DNA of 64,000 nt from a bacterium (GCA_028277985.1 JANQFG010000039.1:1-64000), one strand, 5' to 3'; positions 17,942 through 27,412 are shown, counted from the first letter of the stretch. Numbers and translations are program-made. Notes: generated by a model not told the origin, from the sequence alone.

Positions 17942-20632
17942 TTAGTCGCGAAGAGCTGTCAGGGGGTCCACCGAAGCAGCGTGCCTCGCGGGAAGCCAGC
18001 TGGCCCCGAAGGCCACTAGGAGGACCAGGACCACGACAGCGACGAGGGTGACCGGATCGAACGCGGAGATCCCGAAGAGGAATCCGTCCAGGAGCCGACC
18101 GACCGAAATGGCCCCGACCAGTCCAACCAAGGTGCCAACGGATCCAAGGACCATTCCCTGGCGCACAACCCGGCCCAGGACCATTCCGGGTAGATCTCCA
18201 ACAGCGATTCTCAACCCGATCTCACGGGTCCGTTGCCGAACCGAAAAGGCGATGATGCCGTAGACGCCGATCGCGCCCAAGGCCAAGGCCACCGAAGCGA
18301 AGAGGGTGAGCAGCGTCGAAAGAAGGGTTTCGCGCTCGGTGGTTCTCGCCACCTGGGATTCCAGGGCCCATGGCCGGCCTGCGGGGATCGCCGGATCGAT
18401 CCCACGCAGTGTCCTTCGGACCTCCCGAACCAGCGCTTCTCCGTCCAAACGCCCCCGGACTGAAAGCGTGAGGGAGGGATTCGCCGAGAAGGGACCCTCG
18501 CCGAACGTCATATAGGTTTGGGCTCGAGGCTCTTCTTGAAGCCCCCTCCCCCTGACGTCCTCCACAACTCCGATCACCTCCCTCCACACCGGCTCCTGGA
18601 AGTCGAGATTCACTCTCTTCCCTACGACAGGCTCCTCGCCCCACAGTCTCCGGGCGGCTGTTTCGTTGAGAATGACTGCGCCGATCTCCCGCTCTGCGTC
18701 GATCAGATCGAACGGCCGGCCCTCTATGATCTGGATGCCGTAGGTGTCGAAGTACCCAGGGCTCACGAAGTTCGGATCAGCAGAGTACCACTCGCTCTCC
18801 GACACTCTCTCGGGCATTACGGGCCAATCGCTCATGCCGGTCTGTTGAGGGGTCTGCCAGGACGCGGAAACCGACTCGATCCCGTTCACCTCCTCGAGCT
18901 CCTCCTGGATCCGAGCGTAAAGGGACCGTACTGCACCGGAATCGGGGTAACCCGCTCGCGTCGCGCTGACCTCGATCAGCTGAACGCCCGTGGAGTCGAA
19001 ACCAGGATCAACAGCTCGGAGAGCCGTGAGACTTCGGACCAGAAGCGAAGCGCTCGCAACAAGTATCACCGCGGCGGCCACCTGCCCGACGACCAGGGCT
19101 TTTCGAAGCAGAGCACCCGAGGCAGGGAGGGACCCATGGGTTGGGCTAGTTCGGATCACCTCGAATAGGCCGCGCCTCGACATTCGCACCGCCGGCAGGA
19201 CGCCGGCGAATGTTCCGGCCAGGAGGGAAAGGGCCAGTGTGAATCCGATGACCGGGACACCCAATTCCAGGCCGTCCGGGATCGGGACTGCAGAGGGAAT
19301 GAGGGCAATCAGCGCGCCCCTGCCCCCAAAGGCTAGAGCTATTCCCAATGCCCCTCCGACCAGGCCGACGGCTATGCTTTCCGACAATCCGAGCCACAGG
19401 AGGTGGCGACGCTCAGCACCAAAGGAGGCCCGAACAGCCATCTCCGGTGCCCTGGCATCTGCTCTGGCCAAGAGAAGGTTGGCCACATTCACACAGGAGA
19501 CCACAAGAACAAGGATAACGGCGATACCGAGCAACGCGAGAGTGGCGGATGCCCTCTCCGTCGCGGCTTTCCGTAGCGATGTCACGGCAACATCCCGAAA
19601 GCCCTCGTTGGAGATTCCCGGATACCTCTCCCGAAGGCGGGCGACCGAGAGGCGTAGAGCCTTTTCGGCCTCTCGGGGTTCCACGCCGGGAGCCAGGCGG
19701 CCGATGACCAGGAGGTTGTGCCGCTCAACCGTTCGCGAGTCGAAGGTCGACGGATCGATGCGAACCGGGATCCAAAACTCCTCCCTCCGCCCGGTGAAGA
19801 TGTATGCGGAAAGGGGGCGAACGTCGCTGCCCATGATTCCGATGACGGTCCTTTGCTGCCCGTCCAATTCGATGGTGGTTCCGAGGGTTTCGGGGTCCCC
19901 TCCGAAGGCGGTATTCCAGAGACCGTGGCTGATGATGACCACCTCGGCTCCTCCCGGTGTCCCCTCCTCCGGCCGGAAGGTTCGCCCTTGTTCCGGACTG
20001 ACTCCGAGGGTTTCGAAATATCCCGGCCCCACCCGAAGTCCTTCGAGTCGGAGGGGTGTGACCAGACCCGTAAGGTTTGCGTTTGTGGGCGTCAGGGGAG
20101 CCAGGGATTCGAAGACGTTCTGTCCGCGGCTGTACTCCGTGAGTTCCGCCTCTGAGATCCACCCTAGGGAACCTTCCGGAAGGTACCGGTTGTTCAGTTG
20201 GACCAGTTCACCCGGGTCTTCGTAGGGCATCGGTGTCCACAACACCCCCCGAATCACGCTGAAAATGGCCGTATTGGTGCCAATTCCGAGGCCCATGGTG
20301 AGGACGGCTACGACCGTGAACCCCGGCGACCTGGCCAGGGACCGAACCGTTCGCGACATCCCCGTTATGATGACATCCAACAAACCGTCCCCTCTTTCAC
20401 GTTGAGCATTATTCTCGCCGGATCCATGGACAGGTCCGTCGAGCCGAATCCGATACGCGGTCACCAGAGCGTCTTGCAGGAGCCAGGTAGTAGTCCTGAG
20501 ACCGGGACCCTTGCCGGGTTCTGAGAGAAACGCCTCATAGGTTTTGCGCAGGTCGGCCTGGCGATCATCCTTGAACCAGCGGGGGTACAGGGCGAGGAGG
20601 AACCACAGAAGGAGCCTTCGTCCCGTTGTCAA
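17942..20632 (-). CDS. ADOP-type orphan ABC transporter permease
   Basis: 896 residues, start overlapping the upstream PadR stop by 4 nt (ATGA). The prefix is of a third type (LLLWFLLALYPRWFKDD). Then come the two permease halves: a helix with LTMGLGIGTNTAIFSVIRGV, a periplasmic domain, VVSCVNVANLLLARADAR, a second unit, and a C-terminal FtsX block with GVYGIIAFSVRQRTREIGLR, ending ASVDPLTALRD. The whole architecture is present and no damage is seen. Substrate unknown. Confidence 0.9.
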   Translation of the reverse strand: MTTGRRLLLWFLLALYPRWFKDDRQADLRKTYEAFLSEPGKGPGLRTTTWLLQDALVTAYRIRLDGPVHGSGENNAQRERGDGLLDVIITGMSRTVRSLARSPGFTVVAVLTMGLGIGTNTAIFSVIRGVLWTPMPYEDPGELVQLNNRYLPEGSLGWISEAELTEYSRGQNVFESLAPLTPTNANLTGLVTPLRLEGLRVGPGYFETLGVSPEQGRTFRPEEGTPGGAEVVIISHGLWNTAFGGDPETLGTTIELDGQQRTVIGIMGSDVRPLSAYIFTGRREEFWIPVRIDPSTFDSRTVERHNLLVIGRLAPGVEPREAEKALRLSVARLRERYPGISNEGFRDVAVTSLRKAATERASATLALLGIAVILVLVVSCVNVANLLLARADARAPEMAVRASFGAERRHLLWLGLSESIAVGLVGGALGIALAFGGRGALIALIPSAVPIPDGLELGVPVIGFTLALSLLAGTFAGVLPAVRMSRRGLFEVIRTSPTHGSLPASGALLRKALVVGQVAAAVILVASASLLVRSLTALRAVDPGFDSTGVQLIEVSATRAGYPDSGAVRSLYARIQEELEEVNGIESVSASWQTPQQTGMSDWPVMPERVSESEWYSADPNFVSPGYFDTYGIQIIEGRPFDLIDAEREIGAVILNETAARRLWGEEPVVGKRVNLDFQEPVWREVIGVVEDVRGRGLQEEPRAQTYMTFGEGPFSANPSLTLSVRGRLDGEALVREVRRTLRGIDPAIPAGRPWALESQVARTTERETLLSTLLTLFASVALALGAIGVYGIIAFSVRQRTREIGLRIAVGDLPGMVLGRVVRQGMVLGSVGTLVGLVGAISVGRLLDGFLFGISAFDPVTLVAVVVLVLLVAFGASWLPARHAASVDPLTALRD

Positions 20633-20994
20633 CGGCCCGAACCGCTTCCTGCGACCAGACCACGGGCTCTGGCAAAATCGACGACACCAGCGAGCAGCGT
20701 GGCCTCGGCGGACAAGACTGCCCGCCCATGGGATGTCAAACGGAAGTACTTCCGGCGAGGGTCCTCCTCCTCAAGGCTCCCCTCGTGATCCGTTTCCTCT
20801 ACCAAGCCGGCTTCCAGAAGCTTGACGAGCGTGTAATGCAAGGAACCGGGCCCGATCCTCACAGCACCGTTTGTTCGAGCCGGGACCGCCTTCATGATGC
20901 CGTAGGCGTGGGCTTCACCGTCCACGAGCGAAAGGAGTACATGAAGAACCGCCGAGGTCATTCTTATTGAGGACGGGGAGGTGGGACTTGGCAT
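20629..20994 (-). CDS. PadR-family transcriptional regulator
   Basis: 121 residues from ATG 20994, preceded by AGGAGAG. Winged-helix signature: AVLHVLLSLVDGEAHAYGIM, then IGPGSLHYTLVKLLEAGLVE, and an acidic plus basic wing (EEEDPRRKYFRLT). The stop overlaps the start of the downstream permease. A perfect 17-bp palindrome lies 21 bp upstream, well placed to block transcription. Confidence 0.9.
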   Translation of the reverse strand: MPSPTSPSSIRMTSAVLHVLLSLVDGEAHAYGIMKAVPARTNGAVRIGPGSLHYTLVKLLEAGLVEETDHEGSLEEEDPRRKYFRLTSHGRAVLSAEATLLAGVVDFARARGLVAGSGSGR

Positions 20995-21014
20995 CTACTC
21001 TCCTGTCATTCGAA

Positions 21015-21031
21015 AACTGAATCATTCAGTT
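21015..21031. promoter_or_regulatory. Palindromic operator upstream of PadR gene 4
   Basis: AACTGAA-TCA-TTCAGTT, perfect 7-bp arms with a 3-nt centre, 21 bp upstream of the PadR start. It lies in an AT-rich stretch that probably holds the promoter. Confidence 0.65.
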
Positions 21032-21175
21032 ATTGAAATAATAGAAAACGAGAGGAATGTAAAGGGTCACAGGGTACAAGAAGGTTTGAGCGAGGCAACC
21101 CGATGGCTCTGACGGGTGGCGGGGGAGTGGAGACCCTCCGAGCCGGCATTGGGATCTCCACGGTGTGCGAGTCTC

Positions 21176-23689
21176 TTATTCTTCTCTCAGCGCCTCCACA
21201 GGTTGGATCCTCAGGCCCCGGGCGGTGGGTACAGCGCAAGCCAGGATTCCCACCAGGAACATGAACGCCGCGCACCCCGCAACAATCGAACCCGGCCCGA
21301 CGGCGTAGGTGGAGGGATCATCAACGACCTGGCCGAGGAACCAGAGGGCCAAGGCGATCCCCGCCGCTGTTCCAACGATGAGTTGGAGGAATGCACGCCT
21401 GGCGATGGCGGAGACGACACGGCCAGAGCTGGCCCCCAGGGCCGTGCGAACACCGATCTCCCGAGTCCGCTGGGAAACGGTGAAGGACATGAGGGCGAAG
21501 AGTCCTGCCCCCGAAAGCACGAGGGCTACCCCTGAAAGGAATAAAAGGAGGAGCGACCCGTACAGCACCCCCTGCATGTCGCCGTTGGGAGCGTCGTCCA
21601 AAGTGTAAGGGTATTGGATCATCGCCTGGGGGTTGATCTGGCCGGTGATTTCTCGGAGCCTGGGGATAAAGGTCAGGGGGTCGTTGCCCATATGGACGGC
21701 CACCCAAATGGGATGGATCCTTCCCGGCGGCCCTGGTAGGTAGATGCCATCGTCCCGTGCCGGTTCGGCCTCGTTCATGCCCAGATGACCCACCACCCCC
21801 ACGATCTCATGCCATGGACCGGGTTCCTGACCTTCGGGGACGACGTGCCGGATTCGTCGACCGATCGGGTTTTGCCCGCCCAGCAGGTGTTCCACCAAGG
21901 CTGTATTTACGATGACCACGGGAGCGCTCGCCAGGACCGCTGTGTCGGCGTCGACCAGGCTGAAATCACGTCCGTTCCTTATGGGCACCCCGAGGCCTCT
22001 GAAAAAACCGACATCGACACGGGCCTGGCGGACGAGGTGACCCTGATTGTCCTCGGTTCCTTCCTGACCTTCCATCTCGATACGGGCGGCCGGATGATCC
22101 ATGCCTGGTAGGCCAGTACCCATAGCCACGCCCAACACACCGGGCTCGGCTGCAAGCCTACCCAGAAGCGCTTCGTGGGTCGCGGCCACCTCGGCCCGAA
22201 ACTCCTCCACCCTGAGATCGTTCTCCACGGCACTGTGATCCGTCCAGGGGACTCGGATAAGCCCCATCATGTATTCCTCTGGAGCGATCTCCATCTCCAC
22301 TGAAGCGCCGGCGAGTAATCCCTGCGAGAGAATCCCACCCGCCGCGAGGAAACCCACGGCCAGAGCCACTTCGGCCACAATGAGGACCGTAGAGATGCCG
22401 CCGAACCGAATCGCCGAACCTGCCCGGGCTCCTTGGAGGCTGTGTTGCACCCGTCTACTGGTGGACTTCAGGGCGGGAACCACCCCTGCGACCACAGCGC
22501 AGAACGCCGCCACAGAAAGGGCGAGGATGACGGTCTTGGGCTTCACCCCCAGGTCAAACCAGAAGGGGGCTTCGATGAAGGCCCGCTGGGCAAAGGCGTT
22601 GGCGAAGGAGTCACCGATGATCAGCCCGAAACCCGCTGAGACCACGGCGAGCACCAGCGACTCCACGAAGAGCTGGGATACGATCCGCCTACGGCTGGCG
22701 CCAAGGGCGGTCCTTATGGCGATCTCGCCTGACCGGGTGGAGGTCCTGGCCAGGATGAGGGTTCCTACGTTCCCGCAAACGATGGCCAGGAGCACGAGGG
22801 CAATGAGCTGGACGAAATAGATCTCTACCCGGTCACTCGGATCGATCCCGGCCGCCATCGCAGTGTACGGCATCACCTGGGGGCGCAGTTGCTCATTGGT
22901 CTGGGGGAACTCGTTTGCCAGGCGGGCGCCGAGGTTGGTCAGCTCGGCCCGGGCTTCCTCAATTGAGACTCCGTCGGCCAGGCGCCCGAACATGATGATG
23001 TCCGGACCCATGCCCCTCTCGTAGTCGGTGGGCCTATCACGGAGAGGCAACCAGAGGAGGTCGTGCATGGGAAAGAGGAATCCCTCGGGCATGACACCCA
23101 CCACCTCGTGGGGTGTGGTCCCGATCGAGATCGTTGTTCCCAAGACATCGCTGTCTCCACCCAACCGGGATTGCCACATCTCGTAGGAGAGCACCACAAC
23201 ATCCGGCGCTCCAGGCACCTCGTCCGTTTCCAGGAGGGTCCGTCCCATGAGCGGAGGGACGCGGAGGATCTGGAAGGCCGCCGCTGTGATCTCACTTCCG
23301 CGAATAGGTGAGGCTCGCCCGTCATCGGAGATGACGTTGTAGGGATCAGTGCGTGCTGCTGCGATGGCCTCGAAGGTGGTGAGTTCGTCCCGCCAGATAA
23401 AGAAGTCGTGGAGAGAGCGGACGGCGGTTCGCCCTTCAGCGATGTCCCTGTTCCTCAGGCCAACAACTCGGTCCCCTTCCTCAAAGGGAAGGTCGGCGGC
23501 CATGGAGTCGATGAGGTGAACGGGGATCAGGCTGGCGGGGATCCCAATGGAGAGGGCAAAGACGGCCACCAGCGTGAGGCCCGGATGCCGAAAGAGCATC
23601 CTTACCCCAAGCTTCACGTCGAGCCAGGACGCGCCCATTCCCCCGAGCCACGCCCGCCACGTCTCAAGGGTCCTGGCGAACTCCGTCAT
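21176..23689 (-). CDS. ADOP-type orphan ABC transporter permease, no PadR partner
   Basis: 837 residues from ATG 23689, with GGAGGAG upstream. It lacks the long prefix domain and begins almost directly with the first membrane segment (LTLVAVFALSIGIPASLIP). Two MacB/FtsX units follow, with SYEMWQSRLGGDSDVLG in the periplasmic part, ARTSTRSGEIAIRTALGASR in the first FtsX block, and SFTVSQRTREIGVRTALGAS in the second. It is the only full-length permease here without an adjacent PadR gene, and it abuts the IS3 remnant and repeat R2, so an upstream regulator may have been lost. Confidence 0.88.
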   Translation of the reverse strand: MTEFARTLETWRAWLGGMGASWLDVKLGVRMLFRHPGLTLVAVFALSIGIPASLIPVHLIDSMAADLPFEEGDRVVGLRNRDIAEGRTAVRSLHDFFIWRDELTTFEAIAAARTDPYNVISDDGRASPIRGSEITAAAFQILRVPPLMGRTLLETDEVPGAPDVVVLSYEMWQSRLGGDSDVLGTTISIGTTPHEVVGVMPEGFLFPMHDLLWLPLRDRPTDYERGMGPDIIMFGRLADGVSIEEARAELTNLGARLANEFPQTNEQLRPQVMPYTAMAAGIDPSDRVEIYFVQLIALVLLAIVCGNVGTLILARTSTRSGEIAIRTALGASRRRIVSQLFVESLVLAVVSAGFGLIIGDSFANAFAQRAFIEAPFWFDLGVKPKTVILALSVAAFCAVVAGVVPALKSTSRRVQHSLQGARAGSAIRFGGISTVLIVAEVALAVGFLAAGGILSQGLLAGASVEMEIAPEEYMMGLIRVPWTDHSAVENDLRVEEFRAEVAATHEALLGRLAAEPGVLGVAMGTGLPGMDHPAARIEMEGQEGTEDNQGHLVRQARVDVGFFRGLGVPIRNGRDFSLVDADTAVLASAPVVIVNTALVEHLLGGQNPIGRRIRHVVPEGQEPGPWHEIVGVVGHLGMNEAEPARDDGIYLPGPPGRIHPIWVAVHMGNDPLTFIPRLREITGQINPQAMIQYPYTLDDAPNGDMQGVLYGSLLLLFLSGVALVLSGAGLFALMSFTVSQRTREIGVRTALGASSGRVVSAIARRAFLQLIVGTAAGIALALWFLGQVVDDPSTYAVGPGSIVAGCAAFMFLVGILACAVPTARGLRIQPVEALREE

Positions 23690-23819
23690 GCTAGTTCTCT
23701 CCTCCCGGGCGTTGAACGACGATTAAACCCCCGCAGTCTCCGTAGACGGGGGAACTGAGATATAGGGGAAACGAGAGGGTGCGGGTCAAGCTTTTTTTTC
23801 TGCCCCTACTCTGCGCTGA

Positions 23820-24080
23820 CCCCGGGAGAATGGGTACGACGAGAGGTCCAATGGAACGCTGGTGGAGGAAGTCTTGAAGCGGGAGATCTTCTTCACGGTG
23901 ACGGAGGCGAAGGTGCTGATCGAGCAGTGGCGGCGGGAGTACGATTCCATCCGGCCTCACAGCTCATTGGGCTACCGGCCTCCGGCCCCGGAGGGCGCCC
24001 GGCCGGATCCAGCGTTCTTGAATCTGCCTACTCTGCGGGGACCTCACCCCCAGGGCGTAGAGGAAGGTGTGAGACCGTAG
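23820..24080 (+). pseudogene. IS3-family transposase (OrfB) remnant, C-terminal end
   Basis: The frame is open from 23820, with no start, to the TAG at 24080. It encodes the last part of an IS3-type OrfB: ENGYDERSNGTL (family form ENGYxESFNG, containing the catalytic Glu), REIFFTVTEAKVLIEQW, then RREYDSIRPHSSLGYRPPAP. The front of the gene is absent and an in-frame TGA precedes it. It lies 38 bp before repeat R2, mirroring the N-terminal remnant beside R1. Confidence 0.88.
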
Positions 24081-24117
24081 GTGCTACCGTGAGTGGGGGC
24101 ACGCCAGGGAAGGATCC

Positions 24118-24341
24118 ATAGGTTGAGGATAGGTTTTGGATTCACTAGCTTTACTGGCTCTTGGGGCCTGTAGCTCAGGTGGTTAGAGCGCACGCCTGAT
24201 AAGCGATACCAGGAGTATACTTCCTCGCGCATCCTGCTCCAAAACCCGCATAAAACCTAGAGAGGCGCGTGCAGCTTGCTCCTCTCAAACCCCTACGTGG
24301 TGCAGCCTGCAGGACCGAGTTGACACTGGAATTGACACCAG
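24118..24341. repeat. Island-flanking direct repeat, right copy (R2)
   Basis: Second copy of the repeat at 4250-4472, same orientation, 19.9 kb away. It carries the same tRNA-Ile half, the same CCTCGCGCATCCTGCT and AAAACCCGCATAAAACCTAG blocks, and the same TTGACAC end. Substitutions are scattered, so the duplication is not recent. Confidence 0.85.
24164..24204 (+). pseudogene. 5' half of tRNA-Ile (GAT), truncated
   Basis: Identical to the half-tRNA at 4296: acceptor 5' strand, D-arm and anticodon loop, with no T-arm or 3' acceptor strand after it. Part of repeat R2. Confidence 0.9.
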
Positions 24342-24835
24342 TGAGAAGGCGGGAGTGCGAACCTAGCTTCGTGAAGGATCCCAGGCCCGGACTTATGGCG
24401 GGCATAGGCTTCGGTAAAACGGACCAGGGTAAGCTCGAACTACTGACCTCACACATATCAGGCGTCCCAGGAAAAGCCAGAATCCGGCAGGATACCGTCT
24501 AAGTCATTGACGGGCCGCACGATCTGTCGTCCTTCGCATGATGAGATGTCGGGATCTGCCGCCATTTACCACGGGAATCGTGCCAGGGGGGTTCGACGTG
24601 AGGTGGGGAGGAGGGGGAGTGTGGTTTGACGGCTAGCTAGAAACCGGAATAAAAACCGAACACGTGCATTGGCAAGGTCTTCCTCTCGGCCTGCGTGTGC
24701 GCAACGGAATCCACCGTCGTAGTCCAGGTCTCTGAATCCAATCCTTGCCCCCAACATACCCACAACGCATGATTTCCCTGGGGGCGAATGCCTAGACCCG
24801 TGACCCAACTACCGAACTAGGATTAGGGCGACCCA
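24342..24835. other. Intergenic region after repeat R2
   Basis: About 490 bp with no coding region I can support. It marks the junction between the permease island and the mobile-element genes. Confidence 0.5.
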
Positions 24836-25186
24836 GTGAATGAGACCGAGGCCAGGCAACTCTTAGATCTGGAGGCAACCGCATCTCCCTCCCAGGTGAA
24901 GGCGGCGTACCGAAGGATGCTGAAGCGGTGGCATCCTGACCTCTTCTCCTCCGATCCTGCGTCGTACCCTGAGGCGATCCGTCAGACTCAGCGCATCAAC
25001 GATGCCTATAAACTGCTTGTCTGGGATGCTAGTCGGCAAAGTCGGCAGCAGGACCGAATGGAGGCGGTGGCTTGGGACAGGAAGCCGATTCGAACCGTCG
25101 AGAATTGGCCCCGTACCTTTTGGCTGTGGTTGACGGGCATAGGAGGGATTCCGGCAGCCATCGACATTCTCCACCGCATATTCTAA
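24836..25186 (+). CDS. Short J-domain protein with C-terminal membrane helix
   Basis: 116 residues from GTG 24836. Residues 1-60 form a J-domain: EARQLLDLEATASPSQVKAA, YRRMLKRWHPDLF with the HPD triad at 33-35, and RINDAYKLLVWD. The C-terminus has a hydrophobic stretch (FWLWLTGIGGIPAAIDIL) likely to be a membrane helix. J-proteins stimulate DnaK-type chaperones; a membrane tether would localise that activity. The zinc-binding and substrate domains of full DnaJ are absent. The Shine-Dalgarno is weak. Confidence 0.75.
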   Translation: MNETEARQLLDLEATASPSQVKAAYRRMLKRWHPDLFSSDPASYPEAIRQTQRINDAYKLLVWDASRQSRQQDRMEAVAWDRKPIRTVENWPRTFWLWLTGIGGIPAAIDILHRIF

Positions 25187-25544
25187 GTTAACCAACCTCG
25201 GATGATGTGGAGCACTAGCGGGAGAGGTATTTCGGGTCCCTAGCCTACCCCTGACCCGTTCCTTCGCCTGGTGGCCGTTCACTGGGGTTGTCACTCTGTT
25301 CCTGGTGATCCTCCTCCAGCCTCCGCCTCTCGTCCCGTAGCTTCTCCTTCTCCGTTGGCTTCGTCCAATCCTCTGTCGGCATCCTAAGCCAGCCTAAGTA
25401 CCCCATGCCTCCTCCTGGTTGAAGTGTGCTCCACGATGGCTTGAAGTGGAAGAGAGGGACATAGCTGGATCGGACACATTCTCGGATATTGACCGAACAA
25501 AACCCGAAGACTTACTCTTCTGGTCCCCCCACCAGGAGAGCGAC
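25187..25544. other. Intergenic region, nothing recognised
   Basis: About 360 bp between the J-domain gene and the next gene. No supported gene or clear terminator. Confidence 0.4.
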
Positions 25545-26009
25545 ATGACACGCAGACAGAGCAGGATATGGATGCACGAAGGGATCGACTACACCATCCA
25601 TTGGACGGAGGGTGAGGATCACCAAGGCGCGAGGCTCAATTTTCAGACAGGGCTACAGAGCGTTGTTTCTGTAATGTACCGGGGACCTGGTTCGCTTTCA
25701 GATATGAGCGAAGAGATGCTTCGGTTCTGCCTTGGCGTTGCCTGCTCAAGTGGGTTTGTGTGGGTTGATCCGGAAACTCGTGTGGCCTGGCACGTAGAGG
25801 CCCGGAGCATGATGACCAGCATCAAGGGCGAAGAACTAGATCTGCGGTTCAGTAAACCCAACGTGAAGCTTTGGCACTTGAATGACCGGTGGCTCAGGAA
25901 TCTGGCGACAGAGGCGAGGAAAGAAGAAGTATCGGGGAACGAGCCCACAGATTCTGTGGCCTTTCAGGCTCCAAAAAGGAAGCAGTGGCGGGCCTTGCGG
26001 AATAGTTAG
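25545..26009 (+). CDS. Hypothetical protein, 154 residues
   Basis: Starts at ATG 25545, supported by AGGAG upstream. Soluble, Trp-rich, with strand-like stretches (IWMHEGIDYTIHWTEGEDHQ, SVVSVMYRGPGS) and a hydrophobic centre (MLRFCLGVACSSGFVWVD). The tail is basic (PKRKQWRALRNS). It is convergent with the SRAP gene and ends 15 bp from it. I do not recognise a family. Confidence 0.6.
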   Translation: MTRRQSRIWMHEGIDYTIHWTEGEDHQGARLNFQTGLQSVVSVMYRGPGSLSDMSEEMLRFCLGVACSSGFVWVDPETRVAWHVEARSMMTSIKGEELDLRFSKPNVKLWHLNDRWLRNLATEARKEEVSGNEPTDSVAFQAPKRKQWRALRNS

Positions 26010-26024
26010 ACTCACTCTCCCCTT

Positions 26025-26747
26025 TCACATGTCGGAGAAGAGGTCAAGCTCTCCTTCGCCTTCGGGGTCCAGAGTCACGGGTCTGATGCATTCCGGCCCT
26101 TCGTTCCCCGGCTTGTTCACGTAGGTCGAGACCGGGTAGGCGTGCATCTCGTCTTCGGGGTAGGGACGGAGGAGTGAATTTAGATCCTCTGACGAAGCCT
26201 CTGGACTGAGCCAGGAATTCCATTCCGAGCTATCGCCGAGGACGACTGGCATTCTGTCGTGGATTGGCATCACCAACTCATTGGCCTGGGTTGTCAGGAT
26301 AGTGCAGGTGAAAAGTGGCTCCTCTCCTCGATCCCAGCGTGCCCACAAGCCGGCAAATCCAAATGGTCGTTGGTCAGCCATGTGAATCCAGTAGGGGATC
26401 TTCGGTCCTGTTCCGCTGGCAGGCCGCTGCCACTCATAAAATCCATCAGCCAACACCAGACATCTGCGTGCCTCCTTCCATGCATTTCGGAACGCCGGGC
26501 TCTCGCTAACTGTCTCGCTTCTGGCGTTGATGAGCTTGTATCCCACCTTTACATCCTTCGCCCAAAAAGGCACGAGGCCCCACCGATACTTCTCGATGTG
26601 CCGGCCCTGGTCATCCTCCATCAGCACCGGCACCTGCTGTGAGGGAGCGATGTTGTAGCGAGGCTGATGGGACACCCGAAGGCTGTTGAGTAGATCGAGA
26701 AGTTCTGGGTCGTACTCGTCCTGCGTCAGCGCGTACCGTCCACACAT
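26025..26747 (-). CDS. SRAP-domain protein (HMCES/YedK family)
   Basis: 240 residues. The start must be ATG 26747 because the family works through Cys2 after removal of Met1; the sequence opens MCGRYAL. Other family residues are in place: Asn32 in NIAP, Glu105 in GFYEW and His163 in IHDRMPV. These proteins form a covalent thiazolidine link with abasic sites in single-stranded DNA, protecting them. They are often carried by mobile elements and phages. The longer open frame upstream is spurious. Confidence 0.95.
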   Translation of the reverse strand: MCGRYALTQDEYDPELLDLLNSLRVSHQPRYNIAPSQQVPVLMEDDQGRHIEKYRWGLVPFWAKDVKVGYKLINARSETVSESPAFRNAWKEARRCLVLADGFYEWQRPASGTGPKIPYWIHMADQRPFGFAGLWARWDRGEEPLFTCTILTTQANELVMPIHDRMPVVLGDSSEWNSWLSPEASSEDLNSLLRPYPEDEMHAYPVSTYVNKPGNEGPECIRPVTLDPEGEGELDLFSDM

Positions 26748-27217
26748 GGTCTCAACCTTGAAACTTGTAAGTCCAATAAGGGTATGAATATAACAACCTA
26801 GAGTGAGAGGGAGCCACTGCGAACGGCAGTGCGTGTCGGATCGTTCGGAACTCAACAACGACAGACCTCTGAGAGAAGAGAAAAGAGAGACACCACCAGC
26901 CATGGGCCTGTAGAACAACCAGAGGATCGAGGAGAAGGACACGACGTCTTCGTTGAGGGCAACGCCAGAAAGAGCAGCGTATCACCAAAGGCTCTTTCCA
27001 ACTATCTGACTTCCGAACACGTCACCCCCGCCCCACGAACTTCTGAGCTTTCCTTCGCCCCAACGAAACTCCTCATTCTCCAATCTCTCGACGGAAAATC
27101 CAGATCCTTAGAACTCACCTTCTGTCTCGCCCTCCCCTCCACTTCAACGTCTACTGCCGGCTTTCTGAGATGCCAAGAATCGTGGCCGAAAGCGTCGGAA
27201 ATCCCCTCTGGGAATGC
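26748..27217. other. Intergenic region before leader 1
   Basis: Promoter region of the SRAP gene and sequence leading into the first conserved leader. The one long open frame here has low-complexity composition and no ribosome-binding site, so I do not call a gene. Confidence 0.4.
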
Positions 27218-27386
27218 TAGTCTGAACCTTCCTGAGCAAGCGAAATCTATTTAGACCCTTCGGTCTCCTTCCACACTCGTCGGCATCGACGCGAAAGGTG
27301 TAAATGCCTTCGCTCGAACCAATCAGTCCAGGTTCAGCCATGAGCCAAACCCTAGGCTCGTGGAGAGTTTGACTCTCTGATGAATA
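27218..27386 (+). promoter_or_regulatory. Conserved structured leader 1 upstream of a small gene
   Basis: A block of about 168 bp that aligns without gaps to 27785-27953. It starts TAGTCTGAACC, has a tetraloop hairpin AGACC-CTTC-GGTCT (27253-27266) and ends in GAGAGT-TTG-ACTCTC (27363-27377). It lies just before a perfect AAAGGAGGT and the small gene at 27413. It could be a cis-regulatory RNA. The minus strand is also open through both copies, so antisense coding is an alternative. Confidence 0.6.
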
Positions 27387-27412
27387 GAATTAAAAGGAGG
27401 TATGAACCGAAG

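Noticed and set aside
18990..20225. 411-codon plus-strand open frame
   Set aside because: Antisense to the permease at 17942-20632; Arg/Ser/Pro-rich with no recognisable domain.
4296..24204. Functional tRNA-Ile genes
   Set aside because: Both copies lack the T-arm and 3' acceptor strand, so neither can fold into a tRNA.
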